This document shows, piece by piece, positions 20,073-28,478 of a stretch of 64,000 nucleotides of DNA (position 1 is the first letter of the stretch; every line of letters starts with the position of its first letter). The notes under the pieces are model-generated. The model had not been told where the DNA came from and did no database searches. It saw only the letters and a list, made by a program, of their open reading frames with translations. The DNA comes from Acrocarpospora catenulata (GTDB lineage: Bacteria; Actinomycetota; Actinomycetes; Streptosporangiales; Streptosporangiaceae), in NCBI RefSeq assembly GCF_018476525.1, contig NZ_JAHCST010000036.1:27319-91318 (forward strand), read 5' to 3'. The position numbers were made by a program, and so were the translations under genes.

Positions 20073-23000
20073 TGGTCAGGCAGTGCACGAGGTTCAGCAC
20101 GAGGGCACCCCCGAGCAGGAGGGTCATATCGTGACCTTCTACTCGTACAAGGGCGGCACCGGCCGCACCATGTCCCTCGCCAACACCGCCTGGATCCTGG
20201 CCAGCGCCGGAAAGCGGGTGCTGGTGGTGGACTGGGACCTGGAATCGCCAGGACTGCACCGGTTCTTCCAGCCGTTCCTGGATCCGGAGATCGTCGAGTC
20301 CACCCCGGGGGTCATCGAGATCCTCACCGACTACGCGCACGACGCGGTCCACCCCGGCGTCGACTTCGCCGCGCTCATCGAGCGGCACGCCAAGGTGCTG
20401 GCCAGCGCCGTGTCCATCGAGTGGGACTACTTCCCGCCCGGGGGCGGCCTGGACTTCATCTCCGCCGGGCGGCAGCGCCGGGAGTACTCGGCCCAGGTCT
20501 CCAGCTACGAGTGGGACGACTTCTACGACAAGTGGCACGGCGGTCAGTTCCTGGACGCGCTCCGCAACGACATGAAGCGCAACTACGACTACGTGCTGAT
20601 CGACAGCCGGACCGGGCTGAGCGACGTCTCCGAGATCTGCACCGTCAACCTGCCCGACACCCTGGTGGTCTGCTTCACGCTCAGCAACCAGAGCATCGAG
20701 GGCGCCTCCGCGCTGGCCAGGGAGATCGACGACCGGTACCACAACCGGGGCATCCGCATCCTGCCGGTGCCGATGCGCATCGAGGAGGGCGAGAAGGAGA
20801 AGGCCGACATCGGCCGGGCGCTGGCCCGCAGCAGGTTCGGCCGGTTCCCGACCGGCATGACGGAGGAGGCCGCGCGGCGGTACTGGGGGTCGGTGGAGAT
20901 TCCGTACCGGCCGTTCTACGCCTTCGAGGAGATTCTCGCGCCGTTCGGGGACGCGCCCGGCCTGACCTCCTCCATGCTCACCGCCTGCGAGCGGCTCACC
21001 GGGGTGATCTCCGAGGGCGAGGTGCGCGCGCTGGCGCCGCCCAGCCGGGGCGGGCGGGCGGTCACCGCCGAGGAGGCCGAGAAGCTCCGGCTCCGCTACC
21101 GGCAGCACTTCCTGCGCCGCCCGGTGGTGCCGAGCACCCGGGTCTGCGTCAGCTACGCCCCAGAGGACCGGCTCTGGGCCGAGTGGATCCAGGCGGTGCT
21201 CCGCTCGGCCGGGCTCAACGTCACCATGCTCAGCTCCGGGGACATCCCCGGCGCGGCCGAGGAGAACATCGGCCGGATCGTGCAGGAGGTGGACCGGGTC
21301 ATCGCCGTGGTGTCCTCGTCCTACCTGCGGGCCAGGCGCTCCCTCCAGGTGCTCGGCGCCGCCGCCGAGTCCGACCCGTCCGGCGCCCGGCACCTGCTCA
21401 TCCCGGTCCGGGTCGGCGAGGTCAGCCTGATCTCCCCGCTCATCGACAGGGAGCCCGTCGACCTGCGCCGGATGACCCCGCAGCAGGCGGTGACCGCGCT
21501 GCTGCGCCTGTTCGACCGGCGGCCCCCCGCGCAGGGCGAGGAGGGCAGGACCGCCGCGCCGCGCTTCCCCGGCGAGGCCCCGGCCGTCTGGAACGTGCCC
21601 ACCCGCAACGCCGTCTTCACCGGCCGCGGCATCCTGCTGGAGAACCTCCGCGACCAACTGGTGGCCGGCGGCTCCACCGTGGTGCTCCCGCAGGCCCTGT
21701 ACGGCCTGGGCGGGGTCGGCAAGACCCAGGTGGCGCTGGAGTACGCGCACCGGTTCATGGCCGACTACGACCTGGTCTGGTGGATCCAGGCCGAGCAGCC
21801 GGGCCTGGTCGCCTCGGCGCTGGGCGAGCTGGCCGCGCACCTGAACATCGAGTCGCCCGACAACCTGCTGGAACCGGCCAGGGTGGTGCGGGACGCGCTG
21901 CGGCGCGGCCTGCCGTACAGCCGGTGGTTGCTGATCTTCGACAACGCGGACGCGCCCCAGCAGATCGAGCGGTACCTGCCCGGCGGCTCCGGGCACGTGA
22001 TCATCACCTCCCGCAACCAGTCGTGGAGCCAGACCGCGGCCCCGCTGGAGGTGGACGTGTTCAGCCGGGCCGAGAGCCTGGAGCACCTCACCCGCCGGGT
22101 CAAGAAGCTGACCGCCGAGGACGCCGTGCGCATCGCGGAGGCCCTGGGCGACCTGCCCATCGCGATCGAGCAGGCGGGCGCCTGGCTCGGCGAGACCGGC
22201 ACCACCGTCGAGGAGTACCTGTCCCAGCTGGACGGCACCCTGTCCGGCATGCTCTCCATGGGCACCCCCGCCAACTACCCGTCCCCGGTCGCGGCCACCT
22301 GGAACGTCTCGTTCACCGCGCTGCGCAGGCGGTCCCCGGCCTCGGTGCGGCTGCTGGAGCTGCTGGCCTTCTTCGCCCCCGAGCCGGTCTCGCTCAGCCT
22401 GGTGCGCAGCGACGCGATGCGCCGCTGCCTGCTGCCCTACGACGACGCCCTGCACGAGCGGATGGTCATCGGCAAGGTGATCCAGGAGCTGGGCCGCTTC
22501 GCGCTGGCCAAGGTGGACCAGAGCGGCAACTTCATCGAGGTGCACCGCCTGGTGCAGGCCGTGGTCCGCGACCAGATGTCACCGGAGCTCCAGGAGCAGA
22601 CCGTGCACGAGGTGCACAACGTGCTGGTGGACGCCCGCCCCACCGAGGGCGACACCGACTCGCCGGAGAACGGGCCGCGCTACGACCTGATCTGGCCGCA
22701 CCTCGGCCCGTCCAGGGCGGGCGAGTGCGACGAGGCCGAGACCCGGCACCTGCTCATCGACCGGGTGCGTTTCCTCTGGCAGCGCGGCGAGTACCAGGCC
22801 GCCCTGGAACTCGGCCAGTCGCTCAAGGTGACCTGGGAGACCAAGCTCGGCGAGGACGACCGGCAGACCCTCCAGCTCCAGTCCCAGGTGGCCAACGTGC
22901 TCCGTTCGCAGGGCCACTACCAGCAGGCCCGCGAGCTGGACAAGGAGGTCTTCGACAAGCAGACCAAGGCGCTCGGCAAGAACCACCCCAACACGCTGAT

Positions 23001-24060
23001 GACCGCCGCCGGACTGGCCGCCGACATGCGCGCCCTGGGCGAGCTGACCGAGGCGCTGGAGGTCGAGCGCACCACCTACGACCTGTGGAGGGAGGGGTAC
23101 GGCGAGGACAACCCGCGCACCCTGGGGGCGGCCAACAACCTGGCGGTGGCGCTCCGCCACGTCGGCGAGTTCCACCGCGCCCTGGAACTGGACGAGAACA
23201 CCCTGCAGCGGCGCCAGGCGGTGATCGGCCACGACCACCCGTTCACCCTGTCCTCGGCCAGCAACCTCGCCAGGGACCTGCGTGAGCTCGGCGACTTCCG
23301 CGGGTCGGTCCGGCTGCTTGAGGAGAACATGGCCGCGCACATCCGCGTGCTGGGCGCCGAGCACCCCAGCACCATGCGCGCCGCCAAGAGCCTGGCCGCC
23401 GCGCTCCGGGTGGCCGGCGAGTACGCCAGGGCACTGGAACTGATCAAGGACACCCACAACCGGCTGAGCCGCCGCGCGGTCGCCGGCTCACCCGACTCGC
23501 TGGCCTGCACCCTGGAGCTGGCCTGCACGCTGGCCACCTGCCAGGAGCCGGGCCAGGCCGGGGAACTGTCCGCCGGGGTGATGAAGGAGTTCGCCGCCGT
23601 GCTCGGCCCCGACCACCCGTACACCCTGGCCGCGGCCAACAACCTGGCCATCTACCGGGCGGCCTGCGGTGACCTGGCGGGCGCGGCGGAACTGGCGGCC
23701 GACACCCTGGACCGCCTGCGGGCGCGCATGCCGGACGGCCACCCGTTCATCGCGATGTGCGCGATCAACCTGGGCGTGGTGCGGATGCGGCAGGGCCACC
23801 CGGAGTCGGCCGAGGTCCTGTTCGCCGAGACCGCCGAGTCGCTGCGCGGCAAGCTGGGCCCCGAGCACCCGGACACCCTGGTCTGCCTGAGCAACCTGGC
23901 CTGCGCCGTCCAGGCGGCCGGGCGGCCCGGCGAGGCCCAGGACCTGCGCGCCCGGCTGGCCGCGCCCAGCTTGCGGGCGTTCGGCGAAGGGCACCCGGAC
24001 CTTCAGGCCATCCGGGAGGGGCTGCTGGCCAGCCGCCCCCTGGAGCCTCACCCCTGGTAG
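20059..24060 (+). CDS. fxsT: FxsT: ParA-like ATPase, TIR-like, NB-ARC and TPR multidomain protein
   Basis: The product has 1333 residues. The order is a MinD/ParA-type ATPase with deviant Walker A KGGTGRT at 31-37 and VLVVDWDLESPG; a TIR-like domain at about 360-490 (TRVCVSYAPEDRLWAEW); an NB-ARC/STAND NTPase with GLGGVGKT at 549-556 and WLLIFDNAD; and about ten C-terminal tetratricopeptide repeats with the HPxTL spacing of the kinesin-light-chain type (about 900-1325). The TIR lacks the catalytic Glu: the region reads SSYLRARRSLQVLG. The architecture is that of a signal-transducing or immunity-like switch. It corresponds to the FxSxx-COOH system TPR protein. The 3' end overlaps the convergent hydrolase gene by 13 nt. 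Confidence 0.9.
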   Translation: MTGLDGQAVHEVQHEGTPEQEGHIVTFYSYKGGTGRTMSLANTAWILASAGKRVLVVDWDLESPGLHRFFQPFLDPEIVESTPGVIEILTDYAHDAVHPGVDFAALIERHAKVLASAVSIEWDYFPPGGGLDFISAGRQRREYSAQVSSYEWDDFYDKWHGGQFLDALRNDMKRNYDYVLIDSRTGLSDVSEICTVNLPDTLVVCFTLSNQSIEGASALAREIDDRYHNRGIRILPVPMRIEEGEKEKADIGRALARSRFGRFPTGMTEEAARRYWGSVEIPYRPFYAFEEILAPFGDAPGLTSSMLTACERLTGVISEGEVRALAPPSRGGRAVTAEEAEKLRLRYRQHFLRRPVVPSTRVCVSYAPEDRLWAEWIQAVLRSAGLNVTMLSSGDIPGAAEENIGRIVQEVDRVIAVVSSSYLRARRSLQVLGAAAESDPSGARHLLIPVRVGEVSLISPLIDREPVDLRRMTPQQAVTALLRLFDRRPPAQGEEGRTAAPRFPGEAPAVWNVPTRNAVFTGRGILLENLRDQLVAGGSTVVLPQALYGLGGVGKTQVALEYAHRFMADYDLVWWIQAEQPGLVASALGELAAHLNIESPDNLLEPARVVRDALRRGLPYSRWLLIFDNADAPQQIERYLPGGSGHVIITSRNQSWSQTAAPLEVDVFSRAESLEHLTRRVKKLTAEDAVRIAEALGDLPIAIEQAGAWLGETGTTVEEYLSQLDGTLSGMLSMGTPANYPSPVAATWNVSFTALRRRSPASVRLLELLAFFAPEPVSLSLVRSDAMRRCLLPYDDALHERMVIGKVIQELGRFALAKVDQSGNFIEVHRLVQAVVRDQMSPELQEQTVHEVHNVLVDARPTEGDTDSPENGPRYDLIWPHLGPSRAGECDEAETRHLLIDRVRFLWQRGEYQAALELGQSLKVTWETKLGEDDRQTLQLQSQVANVLRSQGHYQQARELDKEVFDKQTKALGKNHPNTLMTAAGLAADMRALGELTEALEVERTTYDLWREGYGEDNPRTLGAANNLAVALRHVGEFHRALELDENTLQRRQAVIGHDHPFTLSSASNLARDLRELGDFRGSVRLLEENMAAHIRVLGAEHPSTMRAAKSLAAALRVAGEYARALELIKDTHNRLSRRAVAGSPDSLACTLELACTLATCQEPGQAGELSAGVMKEFAAVLGPDHPYTLAAANNLAIYRAACGDLAGAAELAADTLDRLRARMPDGHPFIAMCAINLGVVRMRQGHPESAEVLFAETAESLRGKLGPEHPDTLVCLSNLACAVQAAGRPGEAQDLRARLAAPSLRAFGEGHPDLQAIREGLLASRPLEPHPW

Positions 24061-24953
24061 ACGCCGGTGACCGGCCGGGGGGACTGACTCCGGCCGGTCA
24101 GCCAGGGCAGGATCTTGGGCAGCGCGTCCAGCGCGCCGAAGTGCGCGACGCCCGTCTTCAGGGTGAGCGAGGCGGTCGGGATGCGGTCGGCCAGCCAGAG
24201 CGAATGGCTGATCGGCGAGAAGACGTCCTCGGCGCCGTGCCAGAGCAGGACGGGCACCGTGATGTCGGCCGGGTCGAAGCCCCAGGGCCGGGCGAAGGCC
24301 ACCGCGTCGTCGGCCCAGCCGTCGGCGGAACGGCGGAGCGCCTCGGCGTAGTTCTCCTCCAGCATCCTGCGGATACCGGTGTCGGAGACCACCCGCCGGT
24401 CGGGCTTGGGCAGTTCCGAGTAGAGCGAGGCGATGAGCCGTACCGGATTGGCCTTGATCTCGTCGGCGGTGGCCCTGAGCCGCTCGATCAGGTGGGTGCG
24501 GCCCTGCAGGGCGGCGGTGTACTCGGCGATGTTGGACTCGGTCATGCCGGCGAACCACTCCAGGCCCTCGGCGTCCCGCGGGGCGAGGCTGACCAGGGCG
24601 GCCGCCCGGGTCACCCGGTCGCCGAGCAGGGCCGCGCAGGCCAGCGCGTGCGGGCCGCCGCCGGAACGGCCGACCACCGCGAACTTCTTCAGGCCCAGGG
24701 TGTCGGCGATCACCTGGACGTCCTCGGCGCAGTCGGCCACCCGGCGGCCGATGTGCGAGTCCGACTGGCCGTAGCCGGGGCGATCGTAGGTGATCAGCCG
24801 TACCCCCAGCCGGTAGAGCAGGCCGCTGCGCGGCCGTGGCCCGAGGCGGCTGCCCGGCGTGCCGTGCAGTAGGAAGACCGGATCTCCGGTGGGGACCCCC
24901 CGCTCCTCATATGACAGGAGTCGGTCCTCGGCCGCCTTCACGACCTCGGTCAA
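24048..24953 (-). CDS. Alpha/beta hydrolase
   Basis: The 301-residue product has the hydrolase core: oxyanion region HGTPGS near residue 30, nucleophile elbow GRSGGG with catalytic Ser, acid in WHGAEDVFSP, and a probable catalytic His in VAHFG near the C-terminus. It resembles proline-iminopeptidase or haloperoxidase-like esterases; the substrate is unknown. I chose TTG at 24953 because GAGGAGG precedes it by 4 nt on the minus strand; an in-frame opening reaching back to 25070 adds 39 residues without family similarity. The gene converges with fxsT, overlapping its last 13 nt. Confidence 0.88.
   Translation of the reverse strand: MTEVVKAAEDRLLSYEERGVPTGDPVFLLHGTPGSRLGPRPRSGLLYRLGVRLITYDRPGYGQSDSHIGRRVADCAEDVQVIADTLGLKKFAVVGRSGGGPHALACAALLGDRVTRAAALVSLAPRDAEGLEWFAGMTESNIAEYTAALQGRTHLIERLRATADEIKANPVRLIASLYSELPKPDRRVVSDTGIRRMLEENYAEALRRSADGWADDAVAFARPWGFDPADITVPVLLWHGAEDVFSPISHSLWLADRIPTASLTLKTGVAHFGALDALPKILPWLTGRSQSPRPVTGVYQG
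24068..24100. terminator. Bidirectional hairpin inside the 3' end of the hydrolase gene
   Basis: TGACCGGCCGG (24068-24078) pairs perfectly with CCGGCCGGTCA (24090-24100) around an 11-nt loop. It starts 8 nt past the fxsT stop and lies within the last codons of the convergent hydrolase, so it could end fxs transcription. No T tract. Confidence 0.45.
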
Positions 24954-25296
24954 CGGTTCCTCCTCTGGTAGATCGGCGGGTGTTCCCCGGGAGGAAAGCG
25001 TAAGGGTGCCGTGGAGCCAATGGGAGTCAGTGCCGGATGGCGCAAGACTCTCAAGCCCATCTTCGCCCACGCTGGCGCGGGGCTGAAGGCGACATCGTCA
25101 ACCGTGGCGCTTTCGAGGGCAGACTGTCACCGATGGGCGCCAGATGCCAGAAGATGTGGGTATGGAGGAGACCTTGGGCCGGTGAGCCGTCGATGAACCG
25201 CTGGTGAACCACTGGTGAGGGTACCCGTCCATCTGAATGTTCTTTGGGCGGAATTGGCTGGAGCGGCGGCGCGGGCGCGGGACGTAGCCTTGGTCT
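24954..25296. other. Divergent intergenic region, 343 bp
   Basis: This lies between the leftward hydrolase and the rightward MoxR-type gene. It contains the hydrolase ribosome binding site (24958-24964, minus strand), the four 11-bp repeats at 25181-25221, and TAGCCT at 25285-25290 as a likely extended -10 region for the MoxR gene. Apart from these I see no gene or structured RNA. Confidence 0.6.
25178..25224 (-). promoter_or_regulatory. PHO-box-like operator: four 11-bp direct repeats
   Basis: Read on the minus strand, four units follow each other every 11 bp: CCTCACC, GGTTCACC, GGTTCATC and GGCTCACC, each with a 3-nt spacer; on the plus strand the units begin at 25181, 25192, 25203 and 25214. 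Streptomyces PhoP operators are built from 11-nt direct repeat units with a GTTCACC core. The site lies about 60 bp upstream of the MoxR gene's -10 box and about 230 bp upstream of the hydrolase start. Confidence 0.6.
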
Positions 25297-25299
25297 GTG
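25285..25299 (+). promoter_or_regulatory. Leaderless promoter -10 box of the MoxR-type gene
   Basis: TAGCCT (25285-25290) is followed by 6 nt and then GTG, with no ribosome binding site. This matches actinobacterial leaderless transcripts. No convincing -35 box is visible. Confidence 0.45.
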
Positions 25300-26187
25300 T
25301 GGGAACGGACGGCCCGGGCGGCTGACATCGCCTCTCCGGCGGCACTGGCCGCGCTGATGGAACAGCACGACTACCTCGCCGGAGAAGGGCTGGCCACCGC
25401 GGTCTTCCTGGCCCTGAAGATGGGACGGCCGCTCTTCCTGGAAGGGGAGGCGGGCGTCGGCAAGACCGAGCTGGCCAAGACCCTCGCCGCGGTGCTGGAC
25501 GCCCCGCTCATCCGGCTCCAGTGCTACGAGGGCCTGGACGCGGCGCAGGCCCTCTACGACTGGGACTTCGCCCGGCAGCTGCTGCACCTGAAGGCGGCCG
25601 AAGCGGCGGGCGCCACCGACGTGAAGGCGCTGGAGGGGGAGATCTACGACCGCCGTTTCCTGATCGCCCGGCCGCTGCTGCGGGCGCTGGAGACGCAGCC
25701 GGCCGTGCTGCTGGTGGACGAGGTGGACCGGGCCGACGACGAGTTCGAGGCGTTCCTCCTGGAGGTGCTCTCCGACTTCACCATCACCATCCCCGAACTG
25801 GGCACCGTGGCCGCCGCCGTCCCGCCGACCGTGGTGGTCACCTCCAACCGGACCAGGGAGGTGCACGACGCGCTGAAACGGCGCTGCCTCTACCACTGGC
25901 TGGAGCACCCGAGTTTCGACCGGGAGGTGGCCATCCTGCTGCGCCGCCTCCCCTCCTGCACCGAGGCCCTGGCCGGCCAGGTGGCCACCGCCGTCGCCCG
26001 GCTCCGGGAGGCCGACCTGGTCAAGCCGCCCGGGGTGGCCGAGACCCTGGACTGGACCGAGGCCCTGCTCACCCTGGGCGCCACCCACCTGGACCCCGAC
26101 CTGGCCGCCGCCACCCTGGGCGCGGTGCTGAAGTACCGCGAGGACCAGCAGCTGGTGGTCAAGAACGGCCTGCTCCGTGACGGCTGA
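25297..26187 (+). CDS. MoxR-type AAA+ ATPase (CoxD-like)
   Basis: The 296-residue AAA+ protein has Walker A GEAGVGKTEL near residue 50, the conserved LQCYEGLDAAQALYDW segment typical of CoxD-like MoxR proteins, and Walker B VLLVDEVDRAD near residue 139. In carbon monoxide dehydrogenase and related systems such ATPases pair with a CoxE VWA protein to insert or mature the Mo-Cu or Mo centre. It overlaps the VWA gene by 11 nt, supporting a joint complex. The start GTG is leaderless-looking. No large Mo-hydroxylase subunit gene lies in this window. Confidence 0.9.
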   Translation: MWERTARAADIASPAALAALMEQHDYLAGEGLATAVFLALKMGRPLFLEGEAGVGKTELAKTLAAVLDAPLIRLQCYEGLDAAQALYDWDFARQLLHLKAAEAAGATDVKALEGEIYDRRFLIARPLLRALETQPAVLLVDEVDRADDEFEAFLLEVLSDFTITIPELGTVAAAVPPTVVVTSNRTREVHDALKRRCLYHWLEHPSFDREVAILLRRLPSCTEALAGQVATAVARLREADLVKPPGVAETLDWTEALLTLGATHLDPDLAAATLGAVLKYREDQQLVVKNGLLRDG

Positions 26188-27280
26188 CCATCGGCTCGCC
26201 GGCTCACTGGTGGGTTCGCTGGTGGGCTTCGTCCGTACGCTCCGGGCGGCCGGGGTGCCCGCCGACCACGAACGCGCCCGGGGGTTCCTCAGCGCGCTGG
26301 CACACCTGGACCCGGCCAGCGAGCAGGACGTCTACTGGGCCGGGCGGCTCACCCTCTGCGCCGGGCCGGACGACCTGCCCCGCTACGACCGCTGCTTCGC
26401 CGCCTACTGGGCGGGGCTGCGGCCGGGGCCGGCCAGGCCGGCGATGACCGTCACGGTCACCCGGTACACCGCGACCCCGGCCGGCGCCAGGGAGCAGGGG
26501 GCCGAGTCCGACTCCAACGTGCTGCCCGCCACCGCCAGCCGGATCGAGGTGCTCCGCAACCGGGACGTGACCCGGCTCACCGAGGCCGAGCGGGCCGAGG
26601 TGCACCGCATGCTGGCCCTGCTCAGGACCGCTCGCGAGCAGCGCCGCACCCGGCGGTTCTCGCCCGCCGCGCACGGGGTGCTCGACCCGCGCAGGACGGT
26701 ACGCGAGACGATCAGGCGGGGCGGCGAACCGGCCAGGCTCCGGCTGCGCACGCGGCGCTTCAAGCCCCGCCGGGTGGTCATGCTGGCCGACGTGAGCGGT
26801 TCGATGGCCGCCTACGCCGACACGCTGCTCCGGTTCGCGCACGCGCTGGTCCGCGCCGAGCCCCGGGCCACCGAGGTGTTCAGCGTCGGCACCCGGCTCA
26901 CCCGGATCACCGCCGAGCTGCGCCACCGCGACCCGGCGACGGCCATGGCGGCGGTCTCCGGGGCCATCCCGGACTGGAGCGGCGGGACCCGGCTGGGCGA
27001 GGAGCTGCGGGAACTGCTCCGGCTCTCCGCCGCCAGGGGCGCGGTGGTGGTGATCGCCTCCGACGGCTGGGAACGCGGCGACCCGGGCCTGCTGGCGGCG
27101 CAGATGGCCCGGCTCTCCCGGCTGGCACACCGCGTCATCTGGGTAAACCCGCACAAGGGGCACCCCGGCTACGAGCCGCTCACCGCGGGCATGCGCGCCG
27201 CGCTGCCGTACGTGGACGAGCTGGTGGCGGGCCACAGTCTGGGGGCGTTCGAGGAGTTGGCGGAGCGGTTGAGTCAATGA
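26177..27280 (+). CDS. CoxE-like VWA domain protein
   Basis: The 367-residue product resembles CoxE. The VWA domain begins about residue 192 with the metal-ion-dependent adhesion motif DVSGSMA (MLADVSGSM), a further MIDAS Thr region in WSGGTRLGE, and ASDGWERGD. It should work with the AAA+ partner upstream, whose end it overlaps. The stop codon TGA (27278-27280) lies inside dispersed repeat copy 2, so the repeat forms the last codons (Ser-Gln-stop). Start GTG 26177. Confidence 0.9.
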   Translation: MTADHRLAGSLVGSLVGFVRTLRAAGVPADHERARGFLSALAHLDPASEQDVYWAGRLTLCAGPDDLPRYDRCFAAYWAGLRPGPARPAMTVTVTRYTATPAGAREQGAESDSNVLPATASRIEVLRNRDVTRLTEAERAEVHRMLALLRTAREQRRTRRFSPAAHGVLDPRRTVRETIRRGGEPARLRLRTRRFKPRRVVMLADVSGSMAAYADTLLRFAHALVRAEPRATEVFSVGTRLTRITAELRHRDPATAMAAVSGAIPDWSGGTRLGEELRELLRLSAARGAVVVIASDGWERGDPGLLAAQMARLSRLAHRVIWVNPHKGHPGYEPLTAGMRAALPYVDELVAGHSLGAFEELAERLSQ

Positions 27281-27363
27281 GAAAGGCGTGATGTGGACAG
27301 CCGCAGCGGCGAGTCACCGGTTCGGAGATCATGCGGCTGGTCATGGAACGGGTTTCTCATTGA
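27274..27363 (-). repeat. Dispersed 90-bp palindromic repeat, copy 2 (inverted)
   Basis: The ends are TCAATGAGAAA (27274-27284) and TTTCTCATTGA (27353-27363), a perfect 11-bp inverted repeat. Reverse-complemented, it aligns with copies 1 and 3 along its whole length, including ACAGCCGCAGCGGCGAG on the plus strand (27297-27313). It holds the stop codon of the VWA gene and ends just before the XdhC ribosome binding site region. Confidence 0.85.
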
Positions 27364-27377
27364 GAAGGGCGTGGGTC

Positions 27378-28478
27378 ATGCGTGATGTTCTGTCGCAGAT
27401 CGTCCGATGGTGGGCGGCGGGGGAGCGCTTCGGGCTGGCCACCGTGGTGGGCACCTTCCGGAGCGCGCCCCGTCCGCCCGGGGCCTCGATGGCCGTGCTG
27501 GGCGGCGAGGCGGTCGGCAGCGTCTCCGGGGGCTGCGTCGAGGGCGCGGTGTACGAGCTGGCCCAGGAGGTGGTGGGGGACGGGCGGCCGGTGCTCCAGC
27601 GCTACGGGGTGAGCGACGACGACGCCTTCAGCGTGGGCCTGACCTGCGGCGGCATCATCGACGTCTTCGTGGAGCCGGTCTCCAGAGAGCTGTATCCGGA
27701 ACTGGGCGAGATCGCCGCCTGCATCGAGAAACGGGAGCCGGTGGCGGTGGCCACCATCCTGTCAGGACCCGGCACGGCCGGCGCCCGCCGGGTGATCTGG
27801 CCGGACCACGCCTCCGGCACGCTCGGCTCCCGGCGGCTGGACGACGCGGTCGACGACGACGTGCGCGGCATGCTGGCCCAGGGCCTGACCGGCGTCCGCC
27901 GGTACGGGCCGCAGGGGGAGCGGCGGCTGGACGCCCTCCAGGTCTTCGTGCAGTCCTTCGCCCCCGCGCCGCGCATGCTGGTCTTCGGGGCCATCGACTT
28001 CGCCGCCTCGGTGGCCAGGATCGGCAAGTTCCTCGGCTACCACGTGGTGGTCTGCGACGCCCGGCCGGTCTTCGCCACCGGCAAGCGGTTCCCGGACGCC
28101 GACGAGGTGGTGGTCAAGTGGCCGCACGACTACCTCACCTCGACCACCGTGGACGAGCGTACGGTGATCTGCGTGCTCACCCACGACCCCAAGTTCGACG
28201 TGCCGCTGCTGGAGGTGGCGCTGCGCACGCCCGCCGCGTACGTGGGGGCGATGGGCTCCCGGCGCACCCACGAGGACCGGCTGGCCCGGCTCCGCGAGGC
28301 CGGGCTGGGCGAGGTGGAGCTGGCCAGGCTGCGCTCCCCGATCGGCCTGGACCTGGGGGCCCGCACCCCGGAGGAGACCGCCGTGTCGATCGCGGCCGAG
28401 CTGATCCAGCTGCGCTGGGGCGGTTCCGGCCGCCCGCTCACCACGACCGAGGGGCGCATCCACGGGGACCAGCCCTAG
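27378..28478 (+). CDS. XdhC/CoxF-family molybdoenzyme maturation protein
   Basis: The 366-residue product matches XdhC/CoxI/CoxF proteins, which bind molybdenum cofactor and help sulfurate and insert it in xanthine-dehydrogenase-type enzymes. The N-terminal XdhC domain has VVGTFRSAPRPPGASM and GSVSGGCVEGAVYE; the C-terminal Rossmann domain has FGAIDFAASVARIGKFLGY, VVCDARPVF and YVGAMGSRRTHEDR. I start at ATG 27378, with GAGAAGGG upstream. The frame stays open back to 27288, but those codons lie in repeat copy 2 and are not part of the family. mocA-like gene follows with no gap. Confidence 0.92.
   Translation: MRDVLSQIVRWWAAGERFGLATVVGTFRSAPRPPGASMAVLGGEAVGSVSGGCVEGAVYELAQEVVGDGRPVLQRYGVSDDDAFSVGLTCGGIIDVFVEPVSRELYPELGEIAACIEKREPVAVATILSGPGTAGARRVIWPDHASGTLGSRRLDDAVDDDVRGMLAQGLTGVRRYGPQGERRLDALQVFVQSFAPAPRMLVFGAIDFAASVARIGKFLGYHVVVCDARPVFATGKRFPDADEVVVKWPHDYLTSTTVDERTVICVLTHDPKFDVPLLEVALRTPAAYVGAMGSRRTHEDRLARLREAGLGEVELARLRSPIGLDLGARTPEETAVSIAAELIQLRWGGSGRPLTTTEGRIHGDQP

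Noticed and set aside
24954..25070. Longer N-terminus for the alpha/beta hydrolase
   Set aside because: The extra 39 residues have no family similarity, while TTG 24953 has a strong GAGGAGG site just upstream.
27288..27377. Upstream start for the XdhC gene
   Set aside because: The frame is open to 27288, but those 30 codons are repeat copy 2; ATG 27378 has a ribosome binding site and matches the family start.
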